Source: CAYMRB01 sp964392615 (lineage in GTDB: Bacteria > Planctomycetota > UBA8108). Taken from it: a stretch of 6,079 nucleotides of DNA. The position numbers and the translations under genes were made by a program. Below the pieces are notes generated by a model. It worked only from the letters and a program-made list of their open reading frames with translations, was not told where the DNA came from and searched no databases. Positions 1-5,770 of this stretch are shown here, in pieces. How positions within the stretch are numbered: the first letter of the stretch is position 1; every line of letters starts with the position of its first letter. The stretch spans positions 1 through 6,079 of the forward strand of contig CAYMRB010000536.1 of the NCBI GenBank assembly GCA_964392615.1, written 5' to 3'.

Positions 1-48
1 GGGCCCCCCACCCCACCCCCCCCGCGGGGGCGGGCGGCGGGCGGGGGC
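1..48. repeat. Extreme C-run/G-run tract with palindrome and G-quadruplex motif
   Basis: The first half is almost pure C (runs at 4-9, 11-14 and 16-23) and the second half almost pure G (runs at 26-30, 32-34, 39-41 and 43-47). Positions 19-30 form a perfect 12-base palindrome centred on GCGC-like CGCG. The four G-runs on the plus strand are separated by loops of 1, 4 and 1 bases, which fits the canonical G-quadruplex pattern. The C-runs give the minus strand a similar potential. GCCCCC at 3-8 can also pair with GGGGGC at 43-48, so the whole tract could fold as one hairpin. There is no gene in bases 1-201. The role is unknown: it could be a transcript-end structure, a structured spacer, or an error-prone contig end. 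Confidence 0.6.
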
Positions 49-186
49 TTCTGTCGTTTCGGGGCATCTCTGGGTCGTCAGTGCGCCCCACGGGAGTCCG
101 ACAGGGAGTCCACAACTGTAGCGTCTATCCTTCTCCCGGTGCGCCGCCGGCCTACGGCTTGACCGCGCGTTGCGCCCCTCGGTCGC

Positions 187-201
187 GACGGCGTGTCCGT
201 C
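187..201 (-). terminator. Small perfect hairpin directly after the transglutaminase-like gene
   Basis: Read on the minus strand, the bases immediately after the TGA stop form GACGG, a five-base loop, then CCGTC: a perfect five-pair stem. No T-run follows, so it does not meet the usual definition of an intrinsic terminator. It may only protect the 3' end or be chance in GC-rich DNA. No better terminator candidate is visible in the rest of bases 1-186 apart from the G/C tract at the edge. Confidence 0.2.
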
Positions 202-1413
202 TCACAATCGCTTCCGCTTCGTGGCTCCCGGCGCCGACTTCTCCTTCGGCAGGACGATCGTCACCGAACGCTCCGCTGCGTCGATCTCGACCTCCTTGCG
301 CGCGCGGCGCTTCCCGAGCGCGACGCGGATCTCGTACCGTGCCGCACGCGGTAGCCCGAAGGCGAGAATGTCGTTGGTGTCCGCGCTCTCGTCGCGACTC
401 TTGCCGCGCCACGTTCGCGCGTCGTCCTTCGCCTTGCCGCCGACCTCGACGACCTCGATCGTCGCGGCGACCCGCGGGCCTCCCTTGCCGTCCACCACGC
501 GAACGAGCAGCCTCGCGGCCTTGCCGGCCGCGTCCTTCGGCTCCTTCTTGCCGGTGTAGCGATCGGTCACGTTGACCGCGCGCACGTACTGCAGGTGCGG
601 CGCCCAGACCATCGGGAACCGATCCTTCGTCTTGCGAAAGCTCGTCGCCCAGATCGCATGGCGCCGCTCGTCGCGCTTGGCGAGCGACGCATCGTGCTGG
701 AACCACGTGCGATCGAGCCCGTGACGGCTCGGCTCCGCGGCACCGGTGAAGTGCCATCCGTCGTGCCAGACCTCGACCCACGTGTGGTTGCCGCGCTTGT
801 TGACCCAGCTCGCGATGCCGGCGAGACGCGCCGGCACTCCCACCGCGCGACACGCGTCGACGAGCAGGATCGACAATCCCGTGCAGGAAGCGAGACCGCT
901 TTCCATCGACTCGTACGGGCTCTGATCCGCCTTCTTGCGCTTCGTCGAGTACTTGACGCCGACGATGCCGAAGACCTTCTCGTTGAGCCTCTGTGCCGCC
1001 TCCCCCGCCGTCTTGCAGTCCGCAACAACCGGCTGGAAGCGCGCGGCGAAGTCCTTGCGCCATCGATCGCGGCGCTCGTTGGCGCTCGCGTACGGCAACA
1101 CGTCGTTCAGGAACACGTCCTTCGGCACCGTCTTTCCCCACGGCACCTTGCCGCGAACCTCGTACGCGACGCGGACGTTTTCGACGAGGAAGTCCGCGTC
1201 GAGCGACTCGAGGTCGCGTTGCGGCATGTGGCGGATCAGGAACTCGAGCCCGCCGCGTTCGGCACCTTCGAGCGCCGCCAGGGCCTTCTCGAGCTCGGGA
1301 CGATTCTCGCCCGCACGCTCGAGCGCGCTCGCGAGCTCGTCGGCGCGAAGGTCGACAGACGTCGTTGCGAAGAGGCACAGCGAGACGGTGAGGAGGATAC
1401 GGACGAGGAGCAT
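202..1413 (-). CDS. Secreted transglutaminase-like cysteine protein with C-terminal beta domain
   Basis: The product is 403 residues. Residues 1-24 look like a signal peptide: an Arg at 5, a hydrophobic core at 6-17, and possible cleavage near LRA-DE. A helical region follows to about residue 130. The transglutaminase-like core contains Cys177 in SCTGLSI, His210 in GNHTWVEVW and Glu227 in GAAEPS, which line up as the Cys-His-acid triad of the family. The third position is Glu here instead of the more usual Asp; Asp234 is a nearby alternative. Residues about 300-390 resemble a transthyretin or carboxypeptidase-regulatory type beta sandwich, and the end is basic (KRKRL). Family members act as cysteine proteases or amide-transferring enzymes; the substrate cannot be read from the sequence. 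The frame is open upstream to about 1686, but that stretch is Arg-rich and overlaps the peptidase gene. ATG at 1413 is chosen because the signal peptide begins there. No Shine-Dalgarno is visible before it, so translation may depend on the upstream gene or be leaderless-like. Confidence 0.88.
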   Translation of the reverse strand: MLLVRILLTVSLCLFATTSVDLRADELASALERAGENRPELEKALAALEGAERGGLEFLIRHMPQRDLESLDADFLVENVRVAYEVRGKVPWGKTVPKDVFLNDVLPYASANERRDRWRKDFAARFQPVVADCKTAGEAAQRLNEKVFGIVGVKYSTKRKKADQSPYESMESGLASCTGLSILLVDACRAVGVPARLAGIASWVNKRGNHTWVEVWHDGWHFTGAAEPSRHGLDRTWFQHDASLAKRDERRHAIWATSFRKTKDRFPMVWAPHLQYVRAVNVTDRYTGKKEPKDAAGKAARLLVRVVDGKGGPRVAATIEVVEVGGKAKDDARTWRGKSRDESADTNDILAFGLPRAARYEIRVALGKRRARKEVEIDAAERSVTIVLPKEKSAPGATKRKRL

Positions 1414-1465
1414 GGGCGTCAGCTTCGGTTGCGCGGTGGCGAGACGAAAGACCCGGACGCCGCGT

Positions 1466-1514
1466 GCGAGCGCGGCGCGTAGCGGCTCATCGCAACAACG
1501 CGAGCGCGGCGCGT
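1466..1514. repeat. 15-bp direct repeat in the gap between the two minus-strand genes
   Basis: The 15-mer GCGAGCGCGGCGCGT occurs exactly at 1466-1480 and again at 1500-1514, a 34-base period. The second copy reaches the first base of the peptidase stop codon. The 99 bases between the two genes hold no other recognisable element. Such a match in GC-rich DNA could be chance or slippage, or it could be a binding or structural element between the two genes. Confidence 0.5.
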
Positions 1515-2746
1515 CAAGTGTCGCCGACGGGCTCTTTCGCGTTCTTCGCTCCGCCGGCCTTCTCGCCCGTCTCGCCCGTCTCGCCCGCCCCGTCCTCGGC
1601 CGCCTCGGATGCGTCCTTCGTTTCGCCGATCTTCTCGCTCTTCGTGCTCTCCTCGCTCTTCTTGCCTTTCTCGCCCGCTCCGCCATCGACCTCGGATGCG
1701 AGCGTCGTCACGACGGCCCGCAGGCCGACGACGACGCGCGCGAACCGGTCGAAGTCGATCTTGTCCGGCGTGTCCTCGTCGTCGTGATACCACGGATACC
1801 GGAAGGGGGCCGTGTCGGTGACCATAACGCCCGAGTAGCCGGCCTCCCAGAACGCCCAGTGGTCGGACCAGCCGACGCCGGTGATGAACCCCGGCAGCGC
1901 AGCGCCTTCGCACGGGAACTTCGCGGTAGCGCGAAACGTCTCCACGCACTGCGCCACGAGCGGTCGCGACGAGAGATTGCCGACGAATCCGATGAAGTTC
2001 CCGGTCGACGGGTAGAACGACGCGAACCCGGGCGGGTACTGCTGGCTGCCCTCCTCGTCCGAGAAGTAGCCCATCGTCTCGAGGCTCAGCATCGCGACGA
2101 TCTTCTCCTTGCGCTCCGCGCAGCGCTTGGCGTACACGAGACTGCCCATGTTCTCCGTCTGGAAGTCCGGCGGCTCCTCGTTCACGAAGCACACGAAGCG
2201 CAGCGTTCGGTCGAGCGGCTTCGGCGGCTTCCGGAAGAACCTCGCGAGCTCGAGCACACCCGCCGTGCCGGTCGCGTTGTCGTTCGCGCCTGGCGTCGTG
2301 TAGCACGTGTCGTAATGGCCGCCGATCACGACGATCTCGTCAGGTGTCTTCGCGCCCCGGATCTCGACCTCGATGTTGCTGCACTCGACGTCGCGGACCG
2401 TGAACGTCTGACGGGCGGTCTTGTAGCCGTACGAACGGAACTCCTTCTCGATCCAATCGCGCGCCGCGGCGAGCCCGTCCGGAAACGTCGTGTTGCGCGT
2501 GCCGATGCGCGTCGCGAGCGTGTCGACATGACGCCGCAGCACGGCCGCCGTCTCCTTGACCGGATCGATCGGCGCGGGAAGCGGCTCCGTCCAGCTCTCG
2601 CCCGGAAACGACATCATCCGGCAGCCGAGGATCCACGCGACGCTGCCGACCACGACGCCCGCAATGCCGAGCCGCAGCCATCCCGCCCACGTGATGAACC
2701 GCATCCGCCGCTTCCTCGTGACGCGAGGTGATCGTTCGTCCGCCAT
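1514..2746 (-). CDS. M28 family zinc metallopeptidase, membrane-anchored or lipoprotein
   Basis: The product is 410 residues. A basic N-terminus (residues 1-26) is followed by a hydrophobic segment (about 27-41) ending in WILGC. Cys42 is a possible lipoprotein cysteine, although Leu at -2 is not ideal. The peptidase domain spans roughly 60-350. Expected M28 co-catalytic zinc residues are all visible: His144 in GGHYDT, Asp156 in GANDN, Glu190/Glu191 in VNEEP (general base and ligand), Glu223 in SLETMGY and His321 in WYHDDEDT. SDHWAFW at 294-300 is also typical of the family. The domain therefore looks catalytically intact, and an aminopeptidase or carboxypeptidase acting outside the cytoplasmic membrane is likely. 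Residues about 352-410 are a Gly/Glu/Lys/Ser-rich low-complexity tail outside the catalytic fold, with GETGETGEK encoded by a short tandem repeat. The start at 2746 is supported by a Shine-Dalgarno; an internal Met15 would lack it. The gene is divergent from the metal transporter operon and is followed by the transglutaminase-like gene. Confidence 0.93.
   Translation of the reverse strand: MADERSPRVTRKRRMRFITWAGWLRLGIAGVVVGSVAWILGCRMMSFPGESWTEPLPAPIDPVKETAAVLRRHVDTLATRIGTRNTTFPDGLAAARDWIEKEFRSYGYKTARQTFTVRDVECSNIEVEIRGAKTPDEIVVIGGHYDTCYTTPGANDNATGTAGVLELARFFRKPPKPLDRTLRFVCFVNEEPPDFQTENMGSLVYAKRCAERKEKIVAMLSLETMGYFSDEEGSQQYPPGFASFYPSTGNFIGFVGNLSSRPLVAQCVETFRATAKFPCEGAALPGFITGVGWSDHWAFWEAGYSGVMVTDTAPFRYPWYHDDEDTPDKIDFDRFARVVVGLRAVVTTLASEVDGGAGEKGKKSEESTKSEKIGETKDASEAAEDGAGETGETGEKAGGAKNAKEPVGDT
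1561..1587. repeat. 9-bp tandem repeat, three copies, inside the peptidase tail
   Basis: The unit TCTCGCCCG is present three times without interruption at 1561-1569, 1570-1578 and 1579-1587. On the minus strand it encodes the repeated Gly-Glu-Thr/Lys tripeptide of the C-terminal tail. The unit is a multiple of three, so gain or loss of copies would keep the frame. Confidence 0.85.
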
Positions 2747-2751
2747 GCGTG

Positions 2752-2756
2752 CTCCT
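2752..2756 (-). promoter_or_regulatory. Shine-Dalgarno deciding the M28 peptidase start
   Basis: The minus strand reads AGGAG five bases before ATG at 2746. It fixes the start ahead of the hydrophobic anchor and argues against both the longer upstream open frame and the internal Met15. Confidence 0.75.
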
Positions 2757-2858
2757 ACTCGCCAGGCCGGTCTCGCGCTGTCGACACATCCCGTTCCCCC
2801 ACAACGACGTCGGCTAACGGACCGGCGTTGCCGCATTCTACGACGACCGACCGCCGCG

Positions 2859-2887
2859 TTGACACGATCGAAGGCGCGTGTTACGAA
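2859..2887 (+). promoter_or_regulatory. Candidate sigma-70 type promoter of the ECF metal transporter operon
   Basis: TTGACA at 2859-2864 matches the consensus -35 perfectly. A 17-base spacer leads to TACGAA at 2882-2887, which matches only three of the six -10 positions. A start near 2894 would give a leader of about 40 bases. The region from 2881 to 2905 is clearly more AT-rich than its surroundings, which supports promoter melting there. The weak -10 makes this a prediction. Confidence 0.45.
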
Positions 2888-2905
2888 TCGTTGAATCGTA
2901 ATAAC
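2880..2905 (+). promoter_or_regulatory. Inverted repeat over the predicted -10/start: candidate metalloregulator operator
   Basis: TTACGA at 2881-2886 and TCGTAA at 2896-2901 form a perfect inverted repeat with a nine-base spacer. An outer GTTA (2880-2883) and TAAC (2902-2905) also mirror each other. Inside it, GAATCGT is directly repeated at 2885-2891 and 2893-2899. The element overlaps the predicted -10 and start site, the position where a repressor would block RNA polymerase. Metal uptake operons are commonly controlled by Fur-family (Zur, Nur) or NikR repressors. I cannot match the motif to a specific family: it is not the GTATGA-N16-TCATAC site of enterobacterial NikR. Confidence 0.4.
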
Positions 2906-2924
2906 GACGCAAGAGGAGAGACCC

Positions 2925-2928
2925 GGAG
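2925..2928 (+). promoter_or_regulatory. Shine-Dalgarno for the GTG start of cbiM
   Basis: GGAG lies five bases before the GTG at 2934. A second purine-rich stretch (AAGAGGAGAG, 2911-2920) is too far upstream to serve this start. The GTG is further fixed by the protein, since the Met-His N-terminus of the CbiM/NikM family must begin exactly there. Confidence 0.7.
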
Positions 2929-2933
2929 CGACC

Positions 2934-3554
2934 GTGCACATCGACGATGGGATCCTGCCGACGGAGGTCTGGGCTACCGGCGCAGCCGGGGCCGGGCTCG
3001 CCGTGTTCGCGTCGCTGCGCGCGTGGGACGGCCGCCGTCTGCCCGAGGTCGGCGTGCTGACGAGCCTGTTCTTCGTCGCCTCCCTCGTCCACATCCCGGT
3101 TCCGCCGCTGCGCGTGCACCTGCAGCTCACGGCGTTGGTCGGCATCATCCTCGGTCCGGCCGCCCTGCCGAGCATTCTCGTCGCGCTCCTGTTCCAATAC
3201 CTCGCGGTCGGCCACGGCGGCCTGACGACGCTCGGAGCCAACACGCTGATCATGGGAGGAGGCGCCCTCGTCAGCTGGCTCGTCTTTCGCGCCTTCCGAC
3301 CGCGACCGGGCCACCCGACGCGCGCCGCGACCGCCGCGTTCGTCGCGACGTTGGCGGGGTTCGCGGTGTCCGGAGCGCTCTATCTCGGGGCGATGTTCGC
3401 CGGCGGCAAGAGCCTGGGCAGTTTTGCGACGACGTGGTTCGTCGCCGCGTACCCGGCGCTGACGGTCGTCGAAGGCATCATCACCGCCGCGACGGTCGTC
3501 TTTCTGCTGCGCGTCCGGCCGGAGCTCGTGCAGCGCCGGAGGGCACCGGCATGA
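2934..3554 (+). CDS. cbiM: CbiM/NikM substrate-binding (S) component of an ECF transition-metal transporter
   Basis: This is a 206-residue polytopic membrane protein with about six hydrophobic segments (near 13-29, 40-56, 64-92, 101-120, 132-156 and 168-192). The N-terminus MHIDDGILP is the hallmark of the family. In the characterised NikM structure, Met1, His2 and one internal His bind the metal. The likely internal ligand here is His62 in VHLQL, with His53 nearby. The block VGHGGLTTLGANTLIMG (92-108) matches the family's conserved GDGGLTALGAN-type loop, with His94 where Asp is common. It captures cobalt or nickel ions in the cytoplasmic membrane and works with the CbiQ and CbiO products encoded downstream. 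The start is GTG with a good Shine-Dalgarno. Its TGA stop overlaps the next ATG. The family cannot reliably separate nickel from cobalt by sequence alone; the symbol reflects the family, not a proven substrate. Confidence 0.9.
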   Translation: MHIDDGILPTEVWATGAAGAGLAVFASLRAWDGRRLPEVGVLTSLFFVASLVHIPVPPLRVHLQLTALVGIILGPAALPSILVALLFQYLAVGHGGLTTLGANTLIMGGGALVSWLVFRAFRPRPGHPTRAATAAFVATLAGFAVSGALYLGAMFAGGKSLGSFATTWFVAAYPALTVVEGIITAATVVFLLRVRPELVQRRRAPA

Positions 3555-4147
3555 GACGCACCGATCGATCGCAGAGCACCATCGTGTTCGCCCTGATCGG
3601 CGCCGGCCTGCTGTCGCTCATCGCCGCTCCGCGGCCCGCGCATGCCCATCGCCTCGACGTGCTCCTGCGCGTGGTCGACGGCCGACTCGTCGCCGAGGCG
3701 TCCTATGTCGACGGCTCCCCGACGGGTGACGCGAGCGTTCGCATCGAGGAGCCGGGCGGTCGAGTCATCGCCTCGGGGACGACCGACGCCGCCGGGCGCT
3801 TCACGTTCCGCGTCGAGCGCGCGACCGCGTTGCGCGTCGTCGTCAAAGACGGACAGGGACACCGCGCCGAGGTCCTTCTGACCGCCGACGCCGTCGACCG
3901 ACTCGCGGCATTGCTCGCCGACGCCGAGCTCACCGCTTCCGAACCGGTTGCCGACAGCCGCGACGACGACCTGCTCGCGGGCTGGCCCATGTGGGCGCGG
4001 ATCGGCGCCGGGATCGCGGCGATCCTCGCCGTCACCGGAGTCCTGATCCTGGCGCGTCGACGGCCCGCCGCAACCGCTGCCGACTCGCAGGACGGTGGAT
4101 CGCAGGGCTCGACCGGCGGCGACTCGGGCTCGGAGTCCGTGCCGTGA
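3551..4147 (+). CDS. NikL/NikK/CbiN-like auxiliary protein of the metal ECF transporter
   Basis: The product is 198 residues. It has a basic N-terminus and a hydrophobic core (10-26), then PAHAH, a good signal peptidase site after Ala32. Cleavage there would leave His33 as the first residue. Residues about 33-110 form a beta-rich domain with a DGSPTGDASV...TDAAGRFTF pattern like carboxypeptidase-regulatory or DUF4198-type domains. His104 lies in GQGHRAEV. A transmembrane helix spans about 147-168, followed by ARRR and a Gly/Ser/Asp-rich tail that would lie in the cytoplasm. Position between the S and T genes is where cobalt transporters carry cbiN, and nickel systems carry nikN, nikL or nikK. 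A helix-loop-helix topology would result if the signal were not cleaved. It probably helps load the metal into the S component. ATG overlaps the cbiM stop, and GGAGGG at 3538-3543 is an ideal Shine-Dalgarno seven bases away. The family assignment rests on architecture and context. Confidence 0.75.
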   Translation: MRRTDRSQSTIVFALIGAGLLSLIAAPRPAHAHRLDVLLRVVDGRLVAEASYVDGSPTGDASVRIEEPGGRVIASGTTDAAGRFTFRVERATALRVVVKDGQGHRAEVLLTADAVDRLAALLADAELTASEPVADSRDDDLLAGWPMWARIGAGIAAILAVTGVLILARRRPAATAADSQDGGSQGSTGGDSGSESVP

Positions 4148-4941
4148 GTCCCGCGCTCGACCGCTTCGCCGGTCTCGACACGATCGTGCACCGCTGGGAC
4201 ACGCGCTGGAAGCTCGCCGCGATCGGCATCGCGATCGTCACCCTCGGCATCGAGCGCCCGGGAATGCGCCAGGGCTTCGACCCTGCAATCGACCTCCCGC
4301 CAGCCATCGCCGGCGTCGCGCTGGCCTTCGGCCTCGTGCTGCTCGCGCGCGTCCCGATCGCATTCACGCTGCGACGGCTTCGGGTGCCAGCCGTGTTTCT
4401 CGCACTGCTCGTCGTCGTGTTCGCGGTGACCGACGAGCAGGTCGACACCGAAGTCGGGCCGCTGTCCTGGTCGTCCACCGGCCTCCTGCTCGGCGTGACG
4501 ATCGTGCTCCGCGCGCTGGCGATGCTCGTCCTCGTCTTCCCAGCGATCGCGACGGCTCCGATGGCGACGACTCTCAAGGCGCTGCGCCGACTCCGCGTCC
4601 CCGGTCCGATCGTCGAGCTCGTGTTCGTCACGTATCGCTATCTGTTCGTCTACCGCGAGCAGCTCGCACGTGTGCGCACCGCGATGCGCGCGCGCGGTTT
4701 CACGCCGCGGCTCGACCTGCGCACGCTGCGGACGATCGGCAACGGCCTCGGTGTGATTCTCGTGTCGAGCGTCGATCGCACGCACCGGCTGTCTCTCGCG
4801 ATGCGCTGCCGTGGCTGGAGCGGCGGAGGCGACGGCTTCCGCACGCTCGACGACTTCGAGACGCGCGGGCGAGATGTCGCACTGTTCGCCGCGATGGTCG
4901 CGATCGCCGGATCGCTTGTCGTGTGGAGGTGGAGCGCGTGA
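4144..4941 (+). CDS. cbiQ: CbiQ/EcfT transmembrane (T) component of the metal ECF transporter
   Basis: The product is 265 residues. It begins with a family-typical amphipathic N-terminus (VHRWDTRWKLAAIG, 15-28). Hydrophobic segments lie near 22-36, 53-70, 82-97 and 113-138, with a last one at 245-261. Between them is the cytoplasmic coupling region. The two Arg-Gly coupling motifs that dock onto the ATPase dimer are present: AMRARGF (180-186) and AMRCRGW (219-225). The second has Cys where the textbook Ala-Arg-Gly has Ala. This protein links ATP hydrolysis by CbiO to movement of the CbiM subunit. Start is GTG at 4144, overlapping the previous stop as GTGA, with GGAG at 4132-4135 eight bases upstream. 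An upstream in-frame extension to 3991 exists but runs inside the preceding gene and is Arg-rich, so it is rejected. Confidence 0.9.
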   Translation: MSPALDRFAGLDTIVHRWDTRWKLAAIGIAIVTLGIERPGMRQGFDPAIDLPPAIAGVALAFGLVLLARVPIAFTLRRLRVPAVFLALLVVVFAVTDEQVDTEVGPLSWSSTGLLLGVTIVLRALAMLVLVFPAIATAPMATTLKALRRLRVPGPIVELVFVTYRYLFVYREQLARVRTAMRARGFTPRLDLRTLRTIGNGLGVILVSSVDRTHRLSLAMRCRGWSGGGDGFRTLDDFETRGRDVALFAAMVAIAGSLVVWRWSA

Positions 4942-5762
4942 CGACGACAGCCGCTGCGACGAATCGTACGGACCAGGAGAACGGAGAGTTCCTCGTCGTC
5001 GACTCCCTGGCCTACGCATTCCCCGACGGCAGGCAAGCGATCGACGGGGTCAGCTTCCGGGTCGCCGCGGGCGAGACCGTCGGCCTGATCGGATCGAACG
5101 GTGCGGGCAAGACGACGCTGATCCACCTCATGGCCGGTCTCGTCGAGCCGACGGCGGGGTCGGTCGAGGTGTTCGGCGAACGCCTCGACGGCAAGGGCTC
5201 GCGAGACGCGCGACGACGACTCGGAGTGGTGTTCCAGGAGACCGAGGACCAGCTCTTCAACGCGACGGTCTTCGACGACGTCGCGTTCGGCCCGTTGCAC
5301 TGGGGACTCGATGCGGAATCCGCGCGGCGCCAGGTGGAGGCCGCGCTCGACGAGGTCGGTCTCAACGGCTTCGAGGACCGCGTGCCGCAGCACCTGTCGA
5401 GCGGCGAGCGACGGCGCGTCGCGCTCGCTGGCGTGCTCGCGTGTCGGCCCGACGTGCTGCTTCTCGACGAGCCGACCAGCGACCTCGATCCGCGCGAGCG
5501 GCGACGGCTGACCAGTCTTCTCGCGTCGACCCAGCAAGCGCGGATCGTGGCGTCACACGACTTCGAGTTCGTGCTCTGCACATGCACGCGCGTGCTGCTG
5601 CTCGAGGCGGGCCGGCTGTGCGCCGATGGCCAGGCGGTCGACGTGTTGAGCGACCGGGCGCTGCTGGAGCAGCACGGCCTCGAGCTCCCGCTCGGCTTAC
5701 GCGGCCTGAGCGCCGACGGGCTGCGCCGGCTGATCGAGACGGGCGATCGGGACTCGGCCTGA
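4938..5762 (+). CDS. cbiO: CbiO/EcfA-type ATPase of the metal ECF transporter
   Basis: The product is 274 residues, a complete ABC ATPase. Walker A is GSNGAGKTT at 52-60. The Q-loop Gln100 lies in VFQETEDQLF, where EDQLF is characteristic of ECF and cobalt ATPases. The signature is LSSGE at 153-157, a variant of LSGGQ. Walker B is VLLLDE at 173-178, the D-loop SDLD at 181-184 and the switch histidine His207. All catalytic elements are intact. A single ATPase gene is present, so the complex should use a homodimer, as in other CbiMNQO systems, not an EcfA/EcfA' pair. Residues 1-17 before the fold are poorly conserved in type. The GTG at 4938 overlaps the cbiQ stop (GTGA) and has GGAGGT at 4925-4930, seven bases away; an in-frame GTG at 4929 is a less well spaced alternative. 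The gene ends eight bases before a convergent gene, leaving no room for a separate terminator. Confidence 0.94.
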   Translation: MTTTAAATNRTDQENGEFLVVDSLAYAFPDGRQAIDGVSFRVAAGETVGLIGSNGAGKTTLIHLMAGLVEPTAGSVEVFGERLDGKGSRDARRRLGVVFQETEDQLFNATVFDDVAFGPLHWGLDAESARRQVEAALDEVGLNGFEDRVPQHLSSGERRRVALAGVLACRPDVLLLDEPTSDLDPRERRRLTSLLASTQQARIVASHDFEFVLCTCTRVLLLEAGRLCADGQAVDVLSDRALLEQHGLELPLGLRGLSADGLRRLIETGDRDSA

Positions 5763-5770
5763 GTCGCGGG

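Noticed and set aside
1485..1505. Intergenic hairpin between peptidase and transglutaminase-like gene as a terminator
   Set aside because: The arms pair only with a three-base bulge and no T-run follows on the minus strand.
1414..1686. N-terminal extension of the transglutaminase-like gene by 91 codons
   Set aside because: The extension is Arg/Ala repeats overlapping the peptidase tail, and would bury the signal peptide. The ATG at 1413 gives a normal exported protein.
935..2731. Plus-strand open frame of nearly 600 codons
   Set aside because: It runs antisense through two genes with clear catalytic motifs, is dominated by Arg, Ala and Leu, and shows no recognisable domain. Long antisense frames are expected in GC-rich DNA.
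2835..2840. Minus-strand -10 (TAGAAT) for the M28 peptidase
   Set aside because: The hexamer matches five of six -10 positions, but no acceptable -35 is found 16-18 bases upstream. It remains possible but not supported enough to annotate.
2747..2933. Cobalamin riboswitch before cbiM
   Set aside because: No GCCACTG-type B12 box or similar conserved core is visible, and the predicted transcript leader is only about 40 bases.
2747..3253. N-terminal extension of the M28 peptidase
   Set aside because: It would cross the divergent promoter region and run antisense to cbiM. A Shine-Dalgarno and a membrane anchor support the start at 2746.
3703..5019. Minus-strand open frame of about 440 codons
   Set aside because: It lies antisense to the auxiliary, cbiQ and cbiO genes, whose products match known families. 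Its Arg/Glu/His/Asp-rich composition is an artefact of reverse-complemented GC-rich codons.
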